NCBI RefSeq assembly: GCF_014195445.1
Contig: NZ_JACIBT010000001.1
Location: 372,001-436,000 of the forward strand
Origin: Garicola koreensis
GTDB lineage: Bacteria > Actinomycetota > Actinomycetes > Actinomycetales > Micrococcaceae
DNA length: 64,000 nt
Direction: 5' to 3'
Shown: positions 1-8,533 of the stretch, piece after piece
Position numbering within the stretch: the stretch's first letter is position 1
Layout: the number at the start of each line of letters is the position of its first letter
The notes under the pieces: generated by a model
What the model was told of the DNA's origin: nothing
What the model saw: only the letters and a program-made list of their open reading frames with translations
The model's database searches: none
Translations under genes and position numbers: made by a program

Positions 1-882
1 ACCGACGAGCCGACACCGCTGTTCACCATCCACGGTGATGCGATCATCGGCCCCACCGGCCGCCCCAAGCGCGAGTTCCCCGAACCCTCGGTGCTGACCT
101 CCCACGGCCCGGCGAGAGTGATCGCCATGGTCAACCAGAAGGGCGGAGTGGGCAAGACCACCTCCTCCATCAACCTGGCCGCCGCGCTCTCGGAGTACGG
201 CCGCCGGGTGCTCATGGTCGACTTCGACCCCCAGGGGGCGCTCTCGGCCGGACTGGGCGCCAACCCGCACGAGTTGGAGACCACGATCTACAACGTGATG
301 CTGGAGAAGGACGTCACGGTGGCCGACGCCCTGATCTCCACCCACATTCCCGAGGTGGACCTGCTGCCGGCCAATATCGACCTCTCCGCAGCAGAGGTCC
401 AGCTGGTCACCGAGGTCGGCCGCGAACAGGTGCTCGCCCGGGCGCTGCGCACGGTGCGTGACGACTACGACGTGATCATCGTTGACTGCCAGCCCAGCCT
501 GGGACTGCTGACCGTCAACGCGCTCACCGCCGCCCACGGGGTGATCATCCCGCTGGTCGCCGAGTTCTTCGCACTGCGCGCCGTCGCCATGCTGAAGGAC
601 ACCATCGAGAAGGTCCAGGACCGGATCAACCCTGACTTGGAAATCGACGGGGTGCTGGTCACCATGGTCGATCTGCGCACCACCCACTCCAAGGAGGTCA
701 TCCAACGCATCGTGGAGGCCTTCGGCGAGCGCGTCTTCGAGACCGTGGTCAAACGCTCGGTGAAGTTCCCCGACGCCTCGGTGGCCGCAGAGCCGATCAC
801 CAGCTATGCCGTCAAGCACGACGGCGCCAAAGCCTACCGGCAGCTGGCCCGAGAGCTGATCCACCGGGGCGGCTCCCCATGA
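1..882 (+). CDS. parA: ParA-family chromosome-partitioning ATPase (5' end outside window)
   Basis: The reading frame is open from base 1, so the gene starts upstream; 293 residues are visible. The deviant Walker A motif KGGVGKTT lies around visible residues 47-54, followed by the DFDPQG Walker A' region and the IIVDCQPSLG Walker B region, the standard ParA/Soj/MinD layout. A GTG at base 91 could be mistaken for the start, but the preceding residues (GPTGRPKREFPEP) look like the conserved N-terminal extension of actinobacterial homologues. The stop overlaps scpA by 4 bp (ATGA), so parA, scpA and scpB are probably translated as one segregation operon. The family forms ATP-dependent dimers on nucleoid DNA; the partner here is inferred to be the SMC-ScpAB system by context. 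It may be a second ParA copy, distinct from the one beside parB at the origin. Confidence 0.93.
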   Translation, partial: TDEPTPLFTIHGDAIIGPTGRPKREFPEPSVLTSHGPARVIAMVNQKGGVGKTTSSINLAAALSEYGRRVLMVDFDPQGALSAGLGANPHELETTIYNVMLEKDVTVADALISTHIPEVDLLPANIDLSAAEVQLVTEVGREQVLARALRTVRDDYDVIIVDCQPSLGLLTVNALTAAHGVIIPLVAEFFALRAVAMLKDTIEKVQDRINPDLEIDGVLVTMVDLRTTHSKEVIQRIVEAFGERVFETVVKRSVKFPDASVAAEPITSYAVKHDGAKAYRQLARELIHRGGSP

Positions 883-1709
883 CACTGGCCGCTCAGGAGG
901 ACAGTGAGGTCACATCCGGCTTCACCGTCAGCCTGGACGGGTTCGACGGGCCCTTCGACCTGTTGCTGGGGCTCATCGCCAAGCGCGAAATGGATGTGAC
1001 CACGGTGGCGTTGGCCGAGGTCACCGATGAGTTCATCGGCTACGTCCGCACCCTGGAGGCCGACCGTGCGCTGGAGGAGTCCTCCAACTTCGTCTTCGTC
1101 GCCGCCACACTGCTGGATATGAAGCTGATCCAGCTGCTTCCCGGTGCCCAGGCCGAATCCGAGGAGGACATCGCCGCCCTGGAAGCCCGGGATCTGATCT
1201 TCGCCCGACTGCTGCAGTACAAGGCGTTCAAACAGATCGCCGAACACATGGGCAGCGCCGTCGCTCAGAACGCCGGGCGCTTCCCACGCACCCCCGGTCA
1301 GCACCCCGACATGGGCCACCTGCTGCCGGAGCTGGTCTGGAACACCACCGCTGAGGACCTCAAAGCCCTGGCGGAGAAGGCCTTGGCCCGTCAGCAGCTG
1401 GAGCCCGATCACGTTCAGATGCAGCACCTGCACGCCCACACCGTCAACGTCGGCGATCAGATCGCGGCCATGACCGAACAGCTGCGTGAGGCGGGCCAGT
1501 GCCGATTCGCGGAGCTGGTCGCCTCGGCGGAGAACCGGCTGGTCGTCGTCGTGCGCTTTTTGGGCCTGTTGGAGCTGTTCCGCGACCGGCAGGTCGAGTT
1601 CATCCAGGACGCCCCGCTGGCGGAGCTGACCGTGACCTGGGCCGGGGCGGATGAGCCCTCGGCCGCGCTGGCCGCCGAATCCTCGGCTGCGGCGGAATGG
1701 GACGGCTGA
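879..1709 (+). CDS. scpA: Segregation and condensation protein A
   Basis: This is the kleisin subunit that bridges SMC heads in the bacterial condensin complex on the nucleoid. The hallmark N-terminal motif (FDGPFDLLLGLIAKREMDV, residues 22-40) and the second conserved block FVFVAATLLDMKLIQLLP (about 70-87) are present, and the C-terminal winged-helix segment (VVVVRFLGLLELFRDRQVEF) binds the other SMC head in known members. Its length of 276 residues is normal for the family. The ATG overlaps the parA stop by 4 bp and the TGA overlaps the scpB ATG (TGATG), so translation is very likely coupled and keeps ScpA and ScpB in proportion. A short Ala/Glu-rich tail follows the domain. Confidence 0.96.
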   Translation: MTLAAQEDSEVTSGFTVSLDGFDGPFDLLLGLIAKREMDVTTVALAEVTDEFIGYVRTLEADRALEESSNFVFVAATLLDMKLIQLLPGAQAESEEDIAALEARDLIFARLLQYKAFKQIAEHMGSAVAQNAGRFPRTPGQHPDMGHLLPELVWNTTAEDLKALAEKALARQQLEPDHVQMQHLHAHTVNVGDQIAAMTEQLREAGQCRFAELVASAENRLVVVVRFLGLLELFRDRQVEFIQDAPLAELTVTWAGADEPSAALAAESSAAAEWDG

Positions 1710-2377
1710 TGAGCGGCACCACCGGCATGAACCCGGCCCTGGAGGCGGCCTCCAGCGATCACCTGGTCACCCACAACGACTATCTGGCCGCCGTGGAAGC
1801 CGTGCTGCTGGTGGCCGAGGAACCGGTGACCCCGGCCGAGCTGGCCGCCGCGGTCAACCTGGCCGAACACCAGGTCCTCGCCCTGCTGGATGAGCTGCGC
1901 GCAGAGGCCGACGGCGCCGACGGCGGCAGGGAGCGCGGCTTCGAGCTGCGCGAGGTGGCCGGCGGCTGGCGCTACTACTCGCGGGTGCGCTACGCCGAGG
2001 AGGTCTCCGCCTTCGTGCTGGCCGGTCAGACCACCCGGCTCTCCTCCGCCGCGCTGGAGACCCTGGCCGTGATCGCCTACCGGCAGCCGGTCTCGCGCTC
2101 GCAGGTTGCCGCCATCCGCGGGGTCAACGTCGACGGGGTGGTGCGCACGCTGGTGGCGCGCGGGCTGCTGGACACCGCAGGCGCGGACCCGGTGACCGGC
2201 GCGACCCTCTACACCACTACCGCGGAACTGCTGGAGCGCCTGGGGCTGGACAGCATCAGCGACCTGCCCAAACTCTCACCGCACCTGCCCGGGGTCGAGG
2301 ACTTGGACGCCGAGGACTTGGACGCCGAGGACTTGGACGCCGAGGACTTGGACGCCGAGGATCCCGCTCTCGACTGA
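1709..2377 (+). CDS. scpB: Segregation and condensation protein B
   Basis: ScpB dimers contain two winged-helix domains that wrap ScpA and regulate the SMC ring. The start is taken as the ATG whose A is the last base of the scpA stop (TGATG); an in-frame ATG 12 bp upstream inside scpA is less likely. The first winged helix covers about residues 15-95; the second holds the family signature ETLAVIAYRQPVSRSQVAAIRGV (around 110-135). The product is 222 residues. Its C-terminus is unusual: after the folded part come four perfect copies of the 5-residue unit EDLDA, encoded by a 15-bp tandem repeat at 2297-2356, giving a very acidic tail. The tail is probably disordered and may vary between strains by slippage. 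Confidence 0.95.
   Translation: MSGTTGMNPALEAASSDHLVTHNDYLAAVEAVLLVAEEPVTPAELAAAVNLAEHQVLALLDELRAEADGADGGRERGFELREVAGGWRYYSRVRYAEEVSAFVLAGQTTRLSSAALETLAVIAYRQPVSRSQVAAIRGVNVDGVVRTLVARGLLDTAGADPVTGATLYTTTAELLERLGLDSISDLPKLSPHLPGVEDLDAEDLDAEDLDAEDLDAEDPALD
2297..2356 (+). repeat. 15-bp tandem repeat, four perfect copies, in scpB
   Basis: The unit GAGGACTTGGACGCC is repeated four times with no mismatch, then GAG begins a fifth. It encodes (EDLDA)4 in the scpB reading frame. The identical synonymous codons in all copies point to recent expansion by slippage. Confidence 0.95.
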
Positions 2378-2547
2378 CGTAGCCCCTCGACCGCCCTGCC
2401 CCAACCCTCCACTTTTCGTAGGGCTTCTGCCAGAACGTGGAGCTGTTTCTCCACGATGGGGCAGAAGCTCTGCGAAAAACCGGCGGAGTCCCGGGGAAAA
2501 CCGGCGGGGTCCGCGGTCAGGTGGGAAAAGGACCGTGTCCAGACCGG

Positions 2548-2553
2548 TAATAT
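2548..2553 (+). promoter_or_regulatory. Candidate -10 box for leaderless rluB transcript
   Basis: TAATAT lies 7 nt before the rluB ATG and no Shine-Dalgarno sequence precedes that ATG, which fits transcription starting at the start codon. It separates the rluB-der operon from the segregation operon. Confidence 0.55.
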
Positions 2554-2560
2554 AGTCCGC

Positions 2561-3508
2561 ATGACGTCGAGGAACTCACCTGAGCGCCGTCGTGCCCCGC
2601 GCACGGCACGAGCACCTCGGACTCCCAGACCCGGTGCCTCCGGCGGCCCCTTCGCCTCCGAACGGCCCGAGCGGCTCATCGTCTCTGAGCCGAAGGCCGC
2701 CAAAATCCGTGCCGATGAGGCTGAAGCCAACTTCCGCGCCGTCCACACCGAGACCGGCGTCCGCCTGCAGAAGGTGCTCGCCAACGCCGGGGTCGCCTCC
2801 CGCCGGGTCTGCGAAGACCTCATCGCCGAGGGCCGCGTCGCCGTGGACGGACGGATCATCGTGGAGCCGGGGGTGCGCGTGGATCCCCAAGCGGTCAGCA
2901 TCAAAGTCGATGGTCTGCAGGTGAACCTTGATGTGGAGCATCAGTACGTGATGTTCAACAAGCCCACCAAAGTCATGACCACTATGGCCGACCCCGAGGG
3001 CCGCCGCAGCATCGGGGACTTCCTGCAGGATGCCCACCGCAGCGCGCGACTGTTCCACGTGGGCCGGCTGGACTATGAGACCGAAGGTCTGCTGCTGCTC
3101 ACCAACGACGGCGACCTGGCCAACCGACTCACCCACCCCTCCTATGAGGTGCCCAAGACCTACCTGGCGGAGGTCGCAGGGGACATGTCCAGGAAGAGCG
3201 CCAAACGTCTGGAGACCGGAATCGAGCTCGACGACGGACCGATCGCCGCTGACCACTGCGTGATCGTCGGCTCCACCAGCGGGCGCACCATGGTGGAGCT
3301 CACGCTGCACTCCGGGCGCAACCGGATTGTGCGCCGGATATTCGAGGCGCTCGGCCACCCCGTGAAGCGCCTGGTGCGCACCGGCATCGGCAGCATCGTC
3401 ATCGGCGACCAGCCCCAGGGGAGCCTGCGCGACCTTGGCGCCCAAGAGATCGGCCACCTGCGCGACCTCACCCACGCCCCGGCGGCCGAAAGGAGCCCAG
3501 GTGGCTGA
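2561..3508 (+). CDS. rluB: 23S rRNA pseudouridine synthase, RluB/RsuA family
   Basis: The enzyme isomerises a uridine of 23S rRNA (position 2605 in E. coli RluB) to pseudouridine. Residues 1-60 are a basic, Pro/Arg-rich extension common in actinobacteria. An S4 RNA-binding domain spans about 67-110 (RLQKVLANAGVASRRVCEDLI) and the catalytic domain contains HVGRLDYETEGLLLLTNDG with the catalytic Asp at 171. The frame is open for 35 further codons upstream, but the ATG at 2561 was chosen because a -10 box sits 7 nt before it and the protein starts like relatives. Product 315 residues. The end overlaps tyrA by 8 bp. RsuA/RluE specificity cannot be excluded by eye, but actinobacterial genes next to scpB are conventionally RluB-like. 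Confidence 0.92.
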   Translation: MTSRNSPERRRAPRTARAPRTPRPGASGGPFASERPERLIVSEPKAAKIRADEAEANFRAVHTETGVRLQKVLANAGVASRRVCEDLIAEGRVAVDGRIIVEPGVRVDPQAVSIKVDGLQVNLDVEHQYVMFNKPTKVMTTMADPEGRRSIGDFLQDAHRSARLFHVGRLDYETEGLLLLTNDGDLANRLTHPSYEVPKTYLAEVAGDMSRKSAKRLETGIELDDGPIAADHCVIVGSTSGRTMVELTLHSGRNRIVRRIFEALGHPVKRLVRTGIGSIVIGDQPQGSLRDLGAQEIGHLRDLTHAPAAERSPGG

Positions 3509-4628
3509 ACCCAGCTCCACACTGATCCGCGGCACCGGACTGCTGGGCGCCAGCATCGGGCTGGCTCTGCGCGCCGCCGGCCACCAGGTGTGGCTCAGCG
3601 ATCCCTCACCCAGCGCCGCAGCCATCGCTGAAGACATCGGGGCCGGCACCCGGATCACCCAGCACGCGCCGGATCCGGACCTGGTGGTCATCGCCGCACC
3701 GCCGGAGGTCACCGCCGTCGAGGTCGCCGCGGCGCTGAGCCGGTACCGCCACGCCGTCGTCGTCGATATTGCCTCCGTGAAGGCCCAGATCCTGAACCAG
3801 CTGCTGGCCACGGCCGCTGATCCTGACGCGGAGCTGGTCACTGAGGACCTGGCGCGCTACGTGGGCACTCACCCGATGGCCGGACGCGAACGGTCCGGGC
3901 CCGTGGCAGCACGCGGAGAGCTGTTCACCTCCATGCCGTGGGTGATCTGCCCTGCGGTGGAACCGACCACCGGCGCCCAGCTCTCCACCGCGGAGGCAGT
4001 GAGGCGGGCCACCGACCTGGGCCGGGACTTGGGCGCCAGCGTGCACCGCATGGACGCGGTCACCCATGACGAATCAGTAGCCCTGACCTCACACTTGCCC
4101 CAAGTGGCGGCCTCGCTGGTCGCCTCCCGGCTGCAGGACGCCGCAGACGGGGCACTGGCGCTCTCCGGCAACGGGCTGCGTGATGTGACCCGAATCGCCG
4201 CCTCCGACCCCAACCTGTGGGTCCAGATCCTCTCCGCCAACTCCCGCTCGGTGGTGGACCTGCTCTACGGACTGCGGGACGACGTCGAACGGCTGATCAG
4301 CACCCTGGAGGACCCCTCGGCGTCGGGGTCTCAGGCAGACATCGCCCAGCTGGTCGCCGAGGGCAACGCCGGGGTGGTCCGCATTCCGGGCAAGCACGGC
4401 GCACCGCCGCAGTCCTTCGCTGTGGTCACCGTGATCGTGGATGATAGGCCGGGGCAGATCGCCGCAGTGCTCAACGATGTCACCACCGCCGGTGTCAACG
4501 TCGAAGACCTGCGCATGGAACATTCGGCCGGCCACCAGGTAGGTATGGTGGAGCTGTCGGTGCTGCCGGGCAGACGAGAAGAGTTGGCCCAGGCGCTGAC
4601 CGAGATGGGATGGAAGGTGGTTCTCTGA
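3501..4628 (+). CDS. tyrA: Prephenate dehydrogenase with C-terminal ACT domain
   Basis: Converts prephenate to 4-hydroxyphenylpyruvate with NAD(P)+, the committed step to tyrosine. The GTG at 3501 is preceded by AAAGGAG at the right distance and overlaps the rluB stop by 8 bp; an upstream in-frame ATG lies deep inside rluB. The nucleotide-binding loop GTGLLGASIG is at residues 11-20 and the active-site motif THPMAGRE at 123-130. The last 70 residues (VVTVIVDDRPGQIAAVLNDV) form an ACT domain, the usual site of feedback binding by tyrosine. Length is 375 residues, normal for the ACT-containing class. The stop overlaps the cmk ATG (TGATG). Arogenate specificity is possible and cannot be separated by eye. 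Confidence 0.93.
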   Translation: MAEPSSTLIRGTGLLGASIGLALRAAGHQVWLSDPSPSAAAIAEDIGAGTRITQHAPDPDLVVIAAPPEVTAVEVAAALSRYRHAVVVDIASVKAQILNQLLATAADPDAELVTEDLARYVGTHPMAGRERSGPVAARGELFTSMPWVICPAVEPTTGAQLSTAEAVRRATDLGRDLGASVHRMDAVTHDESVALTSHLPQVAASLVASRLQDAADGALALSGNGLRDVTRIAASDPNLWVQILSANSRSVVDLLYGLRDDVERLISTLEDPSASGSQADIAQLVAEGNAGVVRIPGKHGAPPQSFAVVTVIVDDRPGQIAAVLNDVTTAGVNVEDLRMEHSAGHQVGMVELSVLPGRREELAQALTEMGWKVVL

Positions 4629-5356
4629 TGAGCACCAGCACACAGCAGGGGCCCAGCGCCGCGACGGAGCCTGACTCTGATCGCATGGTCGTCGCCGTCG
4701 ACGGGCCCTCCGGCTCAGGCAAGTCCAGCGTGTGCCGTGCCGCCGCCGCCCGGCTGGGAGCCGCCTACTTAGACACCGGAGCCATGTACCGAGCCGCCAC
4801 CTGGTACTGCGTGCAGCAGAACGTGGCGCTGCGCGACGAGGACGCGGTCGCCGTCGCCGTGGAGGAGCTGCCGCTGAACATCTCCACCGATCCGCAGCAC
4901 CAGATCATCACTGTGGGCGAGACTGATGTCACCGCAGAGATCCGGGCGCCGCAGATCTCAGAGAAGGTCTCGGATGTGGCCACCAACCGCAAGGCCCGCC
5001 AGGTGCTGATCGGCGCCCAGCGCCGCATCATCGATCAGGCCGGATTCATTGTGGCCGAGGGCCGTGACATCACCACCGTGGTGGCCCCGGACGCGCAGGT
5101 CCGCGTGCTGCTGACCGCCTCCGCCGAAGCCCGGCTGCGCCGCCGCGGCGCCCAGCTGGGAGACGGCCAGAGCGCCGAGGCGCTGAAGCGTCAGGTCCTC
5201 GATCGCGACCGCAGAGACTCTGCGACCACAAATTTCACCGAAGCTGCTGACGGGGTGGCCGTGCTGGACTCATCGGAGCTGACCTTCGATGAGACCGTGG
5301 ACTCACTCATCGGCCGCGTCGAAAGCGTACAGGAGACTGCCGCTGATGGCCTCTGA
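4628..5356 (+). CDS. cmk: Cytidylate kinase
   Basis: Phosphorylates CMP and dCMP to the diphosphates with ATP. The P-loop GPSGSGKSS is at residues 26-34, followed by the CMP-kinase signature [13 protein letters not shown] (about 52-64), the substrate motif [14 protein letters not shown] and a lid region with RDRRDS. Product is 242 residues with a short polar N-terminus before the P-loop. The ATG overlaps the tyrA stop (TGATG), and the 3' end overlaps der by 11 bp; the cmk-der pairing is conserved across actinobacteria, where some species fuse the two. It belongs to the rluB-tyrA-cmk-der transcription unit. Confidence 0.96.
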   Translation: MSTSTQQGPSAATEPDSDRMVVAVDGPSGSGKSSVCRAAAARLGAAYLDTGAMYRAATWYCVQQNVALRDEDAVAVAVEELPLNISTDPQHQIITVGETDVTAEIRAPQISEKVSDVATNRKARQVLIGAQRRIIDQAGFIVAEGRDITTVVAPDAQVRVLLTASAEARLRRRGAQLGDGQSAEALKRQVLDRDRRDSATTNFTEAADGVAVLDSSELTFDETVDSLIGRVESVQETAADGL

Positions 5357-6878
5357 GGACACCGACTCCGCCCAGGAGTACGCGCCCACCGGAAACGATG
5401 AGCGATGGGCCGAACGCCTGGCCGCAATCACCGACGACGACGCCGAAGCCCGAGCCGCTGCCCTGCGTGCCGGGCTCAGCGACTATGAGCTCGAAGACGA
5501 CGACGCCGCGCTGCTGGACCTCGAGTACGAGGACGAGTTGGAGCGTAAGCAGACACCGGCGCCACCGGTCCTGGCGATCATCGGAAGGCCCAATGTGGGC
5601 AAATCCACGCTGGTCAACCGGATCATCCGCTCCCGCCAAGCCGTGGTGGAGGACGTGCCCGGGGTGACCCGCGACCGGGTCTCCTACCTCGGCGAGTGGA
5701 ACGGGAAGGACTTCACGCTGGTCGACACCGGCGGCTGGGAGGCCGACGCGAAAGGCATGCAGAAGCGGGTGGCTGAGCAGGCCGAGATCGCCGTCGACGA
5801 GGCCGACGCGGTGGTGTTGGTGCTTGATGGGCTGGTCGGAGCCACCGCTGTGGACGAGGCCGTGGTGAAGATGCTGCGGCGCAAGAAGAAGCCGGTGCTG
5901 CTGGCAGCCAATAAGGTGGACTCCGCTGCTCAGATGACCGAGGTCTACCCGCTGTGGAATCTGGGACTGGGCGAACCCTACCCGGTGTCGGCGCTGCACG
6001 GCTCCGGCACCGGCGACTTGCTGGACGCGGCGCTGCAGGCGATGCCGGAGACCGCGCAGTACGGGGGACTGACCCCCACCGGCGGACCGCGGCGCGTCGC
6101 GCTGGTGGGTCGGCCCAATGTGGGCAAATCCTCGCTGCTCAATAAGCTCGCCGGCTCCGACCGTGTCGTGGTGGACGAGGTCGCCGGCACCACTAGGGAC
6201 CCGGTGGATGAGCTGATCACCCTGGGTGAGGAGCAGTGGCGCTTCGTTGATACGGCCGGGATCCGGCGTCGTACCCACATGGCCTCCGGCAGTGAGTACT
6301 ACGCCATGCTGCGCACCCAGCGTGCGCTGGACAAGGCTGAGGTGGCTGTGGTGCTGCTGGCCGTGGACGAGCCGCTGAGCGAGCAGGACGTCCGCCTGGT
6401 GCAGATGGCGGTGGACTCCGGCCGGGCAGTGGTGCTTGCCTACAACAAATGGGACCTGATGGACGGTGAGCGCCGCTACTACCTGGAACGGGAGATCGAA
6501 CGCGACCTCGGCCACGCGTCATGGGCGCCGCGGGTCAACGTCTCCGCCCGCACCGGCTGGCACAAGGATAAGTTGGCCCCTGCGCTGCGGACCTCGCTGG
6601 CCAACTGGGAGCAGCGGATCCCCACCGGTCGGCTCAATGCGTTCCTGGGGGAACTGGTGGCCGCGCACCCGCACCCGGTGCGCAGCGGCAAGCAGCCCCG
6701 GATTCTCTTTGCGACTCAGCCCTCGACGAGGCCGCCGAAGTTCGTGCTGTTCACCACTGCCTTTTTGGAGCCGGGCTACCGACGCTTCATCACCCGCCGG
6801 CTGCGCGAGACCTTCGACTTCACCGGCACCCCGATCGAGGTGCAGATGCGGGTGCGCGAGCGGCGCAGGCGTAAATAG
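5346..6878 (+). CDS. der: Ribosome biogenesis GTPase Der (EngA)
   Basis: An essential double GTPase for 50S subunit assembly. Two complete G domains are visible: the first P-loop GRPNVGKST is at residues 80-88, the second GRPNVGKSS near 252; each is followed by a DTxG switch and an NKxD box (NKVD, NKWD). The C-terminal KH-like domain covers roughly the last 110 residues. Residues 1-75 are an acidic extension typical of actinobacterial Der proteins, so the 510-residue length is longer than E. coli Der. The ATG at 5346 lies inside the last codons of cmk (11-bp overlap). The gene ends 12 bp from a convergent lipoprotein gene. Confidence 0.96.
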   Translation: MASEDTDSAQEYAPTGNDERWAERLAAITDDDAEARAAALRAGLSDYELEDDDAALLDLEYEDELERKQTPAPPVLAIIGRPNVGKSTLVNRIIRSRQAVVEDVPGVTRDRVSYLGEWNGKDFTLVDTGGWEADAKGMQKRVAEQAEIAVDEADAVVLVLDGLVGATAVDEAVVKMLRRKKKPVLLAANKVDSAAQMTEVYPLWNLGLGEPYPVSALHGSGTGDLLDAALQAMPETAQYGGLTPTGGPRRVALVGRPNVGKSSLLNKLAGSDRVVVDEVAGTTRDPVDELITLGEEQWRFVDTAGIRRRTHMASGSEYYAMLRTQRALDKAEVAVVLLAVDEPLSEQDVRLVQMAVDSGRAVVLAYNKWDLMDGERRYYLEREIERDLGHASWAPRVNVSARTGWHKDKLAPALRTSLANWEQRIPTGRLNAFLGELVAAHPHPVRSGKQPRILFATQPSTRPPKFVLFTTAFLEPGYRRFITRRLRETFDFTGTPIEVQMRVRERRRRK

Positions 6879-6890
6879 CTGTGCAAATAG

Positions 6891-8213
6891 CTAACCGCCG
6901 TAGAGTGCGGTCTCGACGCTGCGGGTGATCCCGGCCAGGGAGTGCCAGCTGGAGCCTTCGCTCATAATGCTCAGCACGTAGGTGCCCTGTGGGTGGCGGA
7001 CAATGGCCGCGTCGTGCACGTATCCATCGATCCAACCGGGCTTGTTCAGCACCTGGCCGGTGCTGCCAGCAGGAACCCCCAGGCGGTGCACATTGGCTCC
7101 CAATGCTTCGCGCAGCCGGTCGTGTCCGGCCTCGCTGATGCTCAGCTGCCCGGTCTCCAGACGCGCCAGCATGGAGGTTAAGTCGTTGGCGGAGGTGACG
7201 ATCGCCCCCTGGCCCTGGCCGGTGACAGTGGCCCCGGCGGCAGCCGCATCTGAGTAGATGGTGCTCCACCCGATGTCAGCGCCGATCTCTTCGGGACAGG
7301 GGTTATCGCTGACGACGATCATGTCGTGGAAGCACTGGGCCAGATCGCGGCCTCCGGAGACCGAGTCGCTCCAGCTCAGGGCACCTGATTCGACCTGCCG
7401 AATGAGGCTGTAAGCGGCATAGAGCTTATAGGTGCTGGCCGTCACCTGGGCAGTGCGGCCGCCGACTGAGGCGCTGCGCTGGGCTCCGGTGAGCTCCTGC
7501 AGGCTGATGGTGATGCTGCCCGGGTGGGCAGCGGCCAGATCCTGCAGATAGATGTTCATGTCGCCGGTGAACGCCACCTGGGGATCAGCCGGGGTGCTGA
7601 GCGACTCCTCAAGGTCAGGTGCCGGCGCCGGCTGCGCAGACTCCTCAGCCTCGGGGTCAGTGACGTGTTCGGCGTCGTCGGCTTGCGTCTCAGGCGCAGG
7701 CTGGGCGTCTTCCTGGGCTTCCTCCTGCGCTTGCTCCTGTGCGTCCTCGGCAGCCTGCTGCTGGCGTTCGGCCTCAGCTTCGGCCTCGCGCCGGGCTTCT
7801 TCCTCTTCGGCCAGACGCTGCTGCTCGGCATCCGCCGCTTGGGCCTCAGTGACTGATTCGGCCCACGAGTTCAGCTCACTGCGGTGCCGGTCCACCCCTG
7901 CCCGGTCCTCATCTTCCTGGACGGGAGCTCCTTCGGGTTCGGCGTCCTGCGCCCCGGATGAGGCAGCAACCGGCCCGCTGGGCTGAGCCTGCTCAATACG
8001 ACGGGCCAGCTCTTCAGCGGCGTCGGCCATGGTGGACTGTGCCGAATGCTGGGCAGCCACGGGTGCCGCTTGGACGGCAGAGGTCGGTTCCAGGCCAGAT
8101 TCTCCGGTGCCGAACGGGTTGGGCGTGCAGCCGGTGACCAACAGTGCGGCGGTCAGCGCAACTGCCGCAGACTTCCCGGGCACACCCGCAAAAAGGGGAA
8201 GGCGCGAGTGCAT
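6891..8213 (-). CDS. Exported lipoprotein with class A beta-lactamase-like serine hydrolase domain
   Basis: The protein starts with a lipoprotein signal (LLVTGC, lipid-modified Cys29). Residues 30-210 are low-complexity; about 128-175 is Glu/Ala/Gln-rich and probably a charged helix or coiled coil acting as a stalk or wall spacer. The C-terminal 230 residues resemble a serine beta-lactamase: STYK (S260 nucleophile, K263), SDN at 302-304, and KPG at 391-393 where true class A enzymes have KTG or KSG. The substitution and the long stalk make an antibiotic-hydrolysing role uncertain; a peptidoglycan-related hydrolase or penicillin-binding function is equally possible. It is transcribed alone, convergent to der, from a candidate leaderless promoter (TAGCAT 6 nt before the ATG). 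Confidence 0.82.
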   Translation of the reverse strand: MHSRLPLFAGVPGKSAAVALTAALLVTGCTPNPFGTGESGLEPTSAVQAAPVAAQHSAQSTMADAAEELARRIEQAQPSGPVAASSGAQDAEPEGAPVQEDEDRAGVDRHRSELNSWAESVTEAQAADAEQQRLAEEEEARREAEAEAERQQQAAEDAQEQAQEEAQEDAQPAPETQADDAEHVTDPEAEESAQPAPAPDLEESLSTPADPQVAFTGDMNIYLQDLAAAHPGSITISLQELTGAQRSASVGGRTAQVTASTYKLYAAYSLIRQVESGALSWSDSVSGGRDLAQCFHDMIVVSDNPCPEEIGADIGWSTIYSDAAAAGATVTGQGQGAIVTSANDLTSMLARLETGQLSISEAGHDRLREALGANVHRLGVPAGSTGQVLNKPGWIDGYVHDAAIVRHPQGTYVLSIMSEGSSWHSLAGITRSVETALYGG

Positions 8214-8219
8214 GTGTCG

Positions 8220-8225
8220 ATGCTA
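8220..8225 (-). promoter_or_regulatory. Candidate -10 box of the lipoprotein gene (leaderless type)
   Basis: On the minus strand TAGCAT is followed by six bases and the ATG at 8213, the same spacing as in several other genes of this window. No Shine-Dalgarno sequence is seen. Confidence 0.5.
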
Positions 8226-8350
8226 GTCACCCTGTCGGCACATCGTGTGGAGCTTTGCGCTGCTTCGTCATTACGTTTTGATTACGAGCAGCTGCCTGCA
8301 AGCACCCCGCCGGTGGATGTGGGGGTGCGGTTCTGCCCGCAGAGATGATG

Positions 8351-8356
8351 TAGACT
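8351..8356 (+). promoter_or_regulatory. Candidate -10 box upstream of tRNA-Pro
   Basis: TAGACT, identical to the box before argS, tgt and other genes here, ends 46 nt before the mature tRNA 5' end, predicting a leader of about 40 nt removed by RNase P. No clear -35 hexamer is visible. Confidence 0.5.
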
Positions 8357-8402
8357 GTTTCGGTGCTTGCGGCGCAGATTCGCCGGTTCAGAGGCACATT
8401 CA

Positions 8403-8479
8403 CGGGCTATAGCGCAGCTTGGTAGCGCGTCCGTCTGGGGGACGGAAGGTCGTGGGTTCAAATCCCGCTAGCCCGACCA
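8403..8479 (+). tRNA. tRNA-Pro (anticodon GGG)
   Basis: A full cloverleaf can be drawn: acceptor CGGGCTA paired with TAGCCCG, D arm with AGCTTGGTAGC, anticodon stem TCCGT/ACGGA with loop CTGGGGG (anticodon GGG), T arm with GTTCAAATC, discriminator A and encoded CCA (8477-8479). It reads CCC and CCU proline codons. A strong intrinsic terminator follows 6 bp later. Confidence 0.97.
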
Positions 8480-8485
8480 CAGAAG

Positions 8486-8528
8486 AGCCCCGGCATCCCG
8501 ATCAGCACCAGGGACGCCGGGGCTTTTT
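8486..8528 (+). terminator. Intrinsic terminator after tRNA-Pro
   Basis: AGCCCCGGC (8486-8494) pairs with GCCGGGGCT (8516-8524), with an inner TCCC/GGGA pairing, and is followed by five T. It also lies just beyond the 3' end of the convergent flavin oxidoreductase gene (8534), so it may serve both directions. Confidence 0.88.
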
Positions 8529-8533
8529 GGGTT

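Noticed and set aside
91-882. GTG at 91 as the real start of parA
   Set aside because: The upstream in-frame residues look like the conserved actinobacterial N-terminal extension and the frame is open to the window edge.
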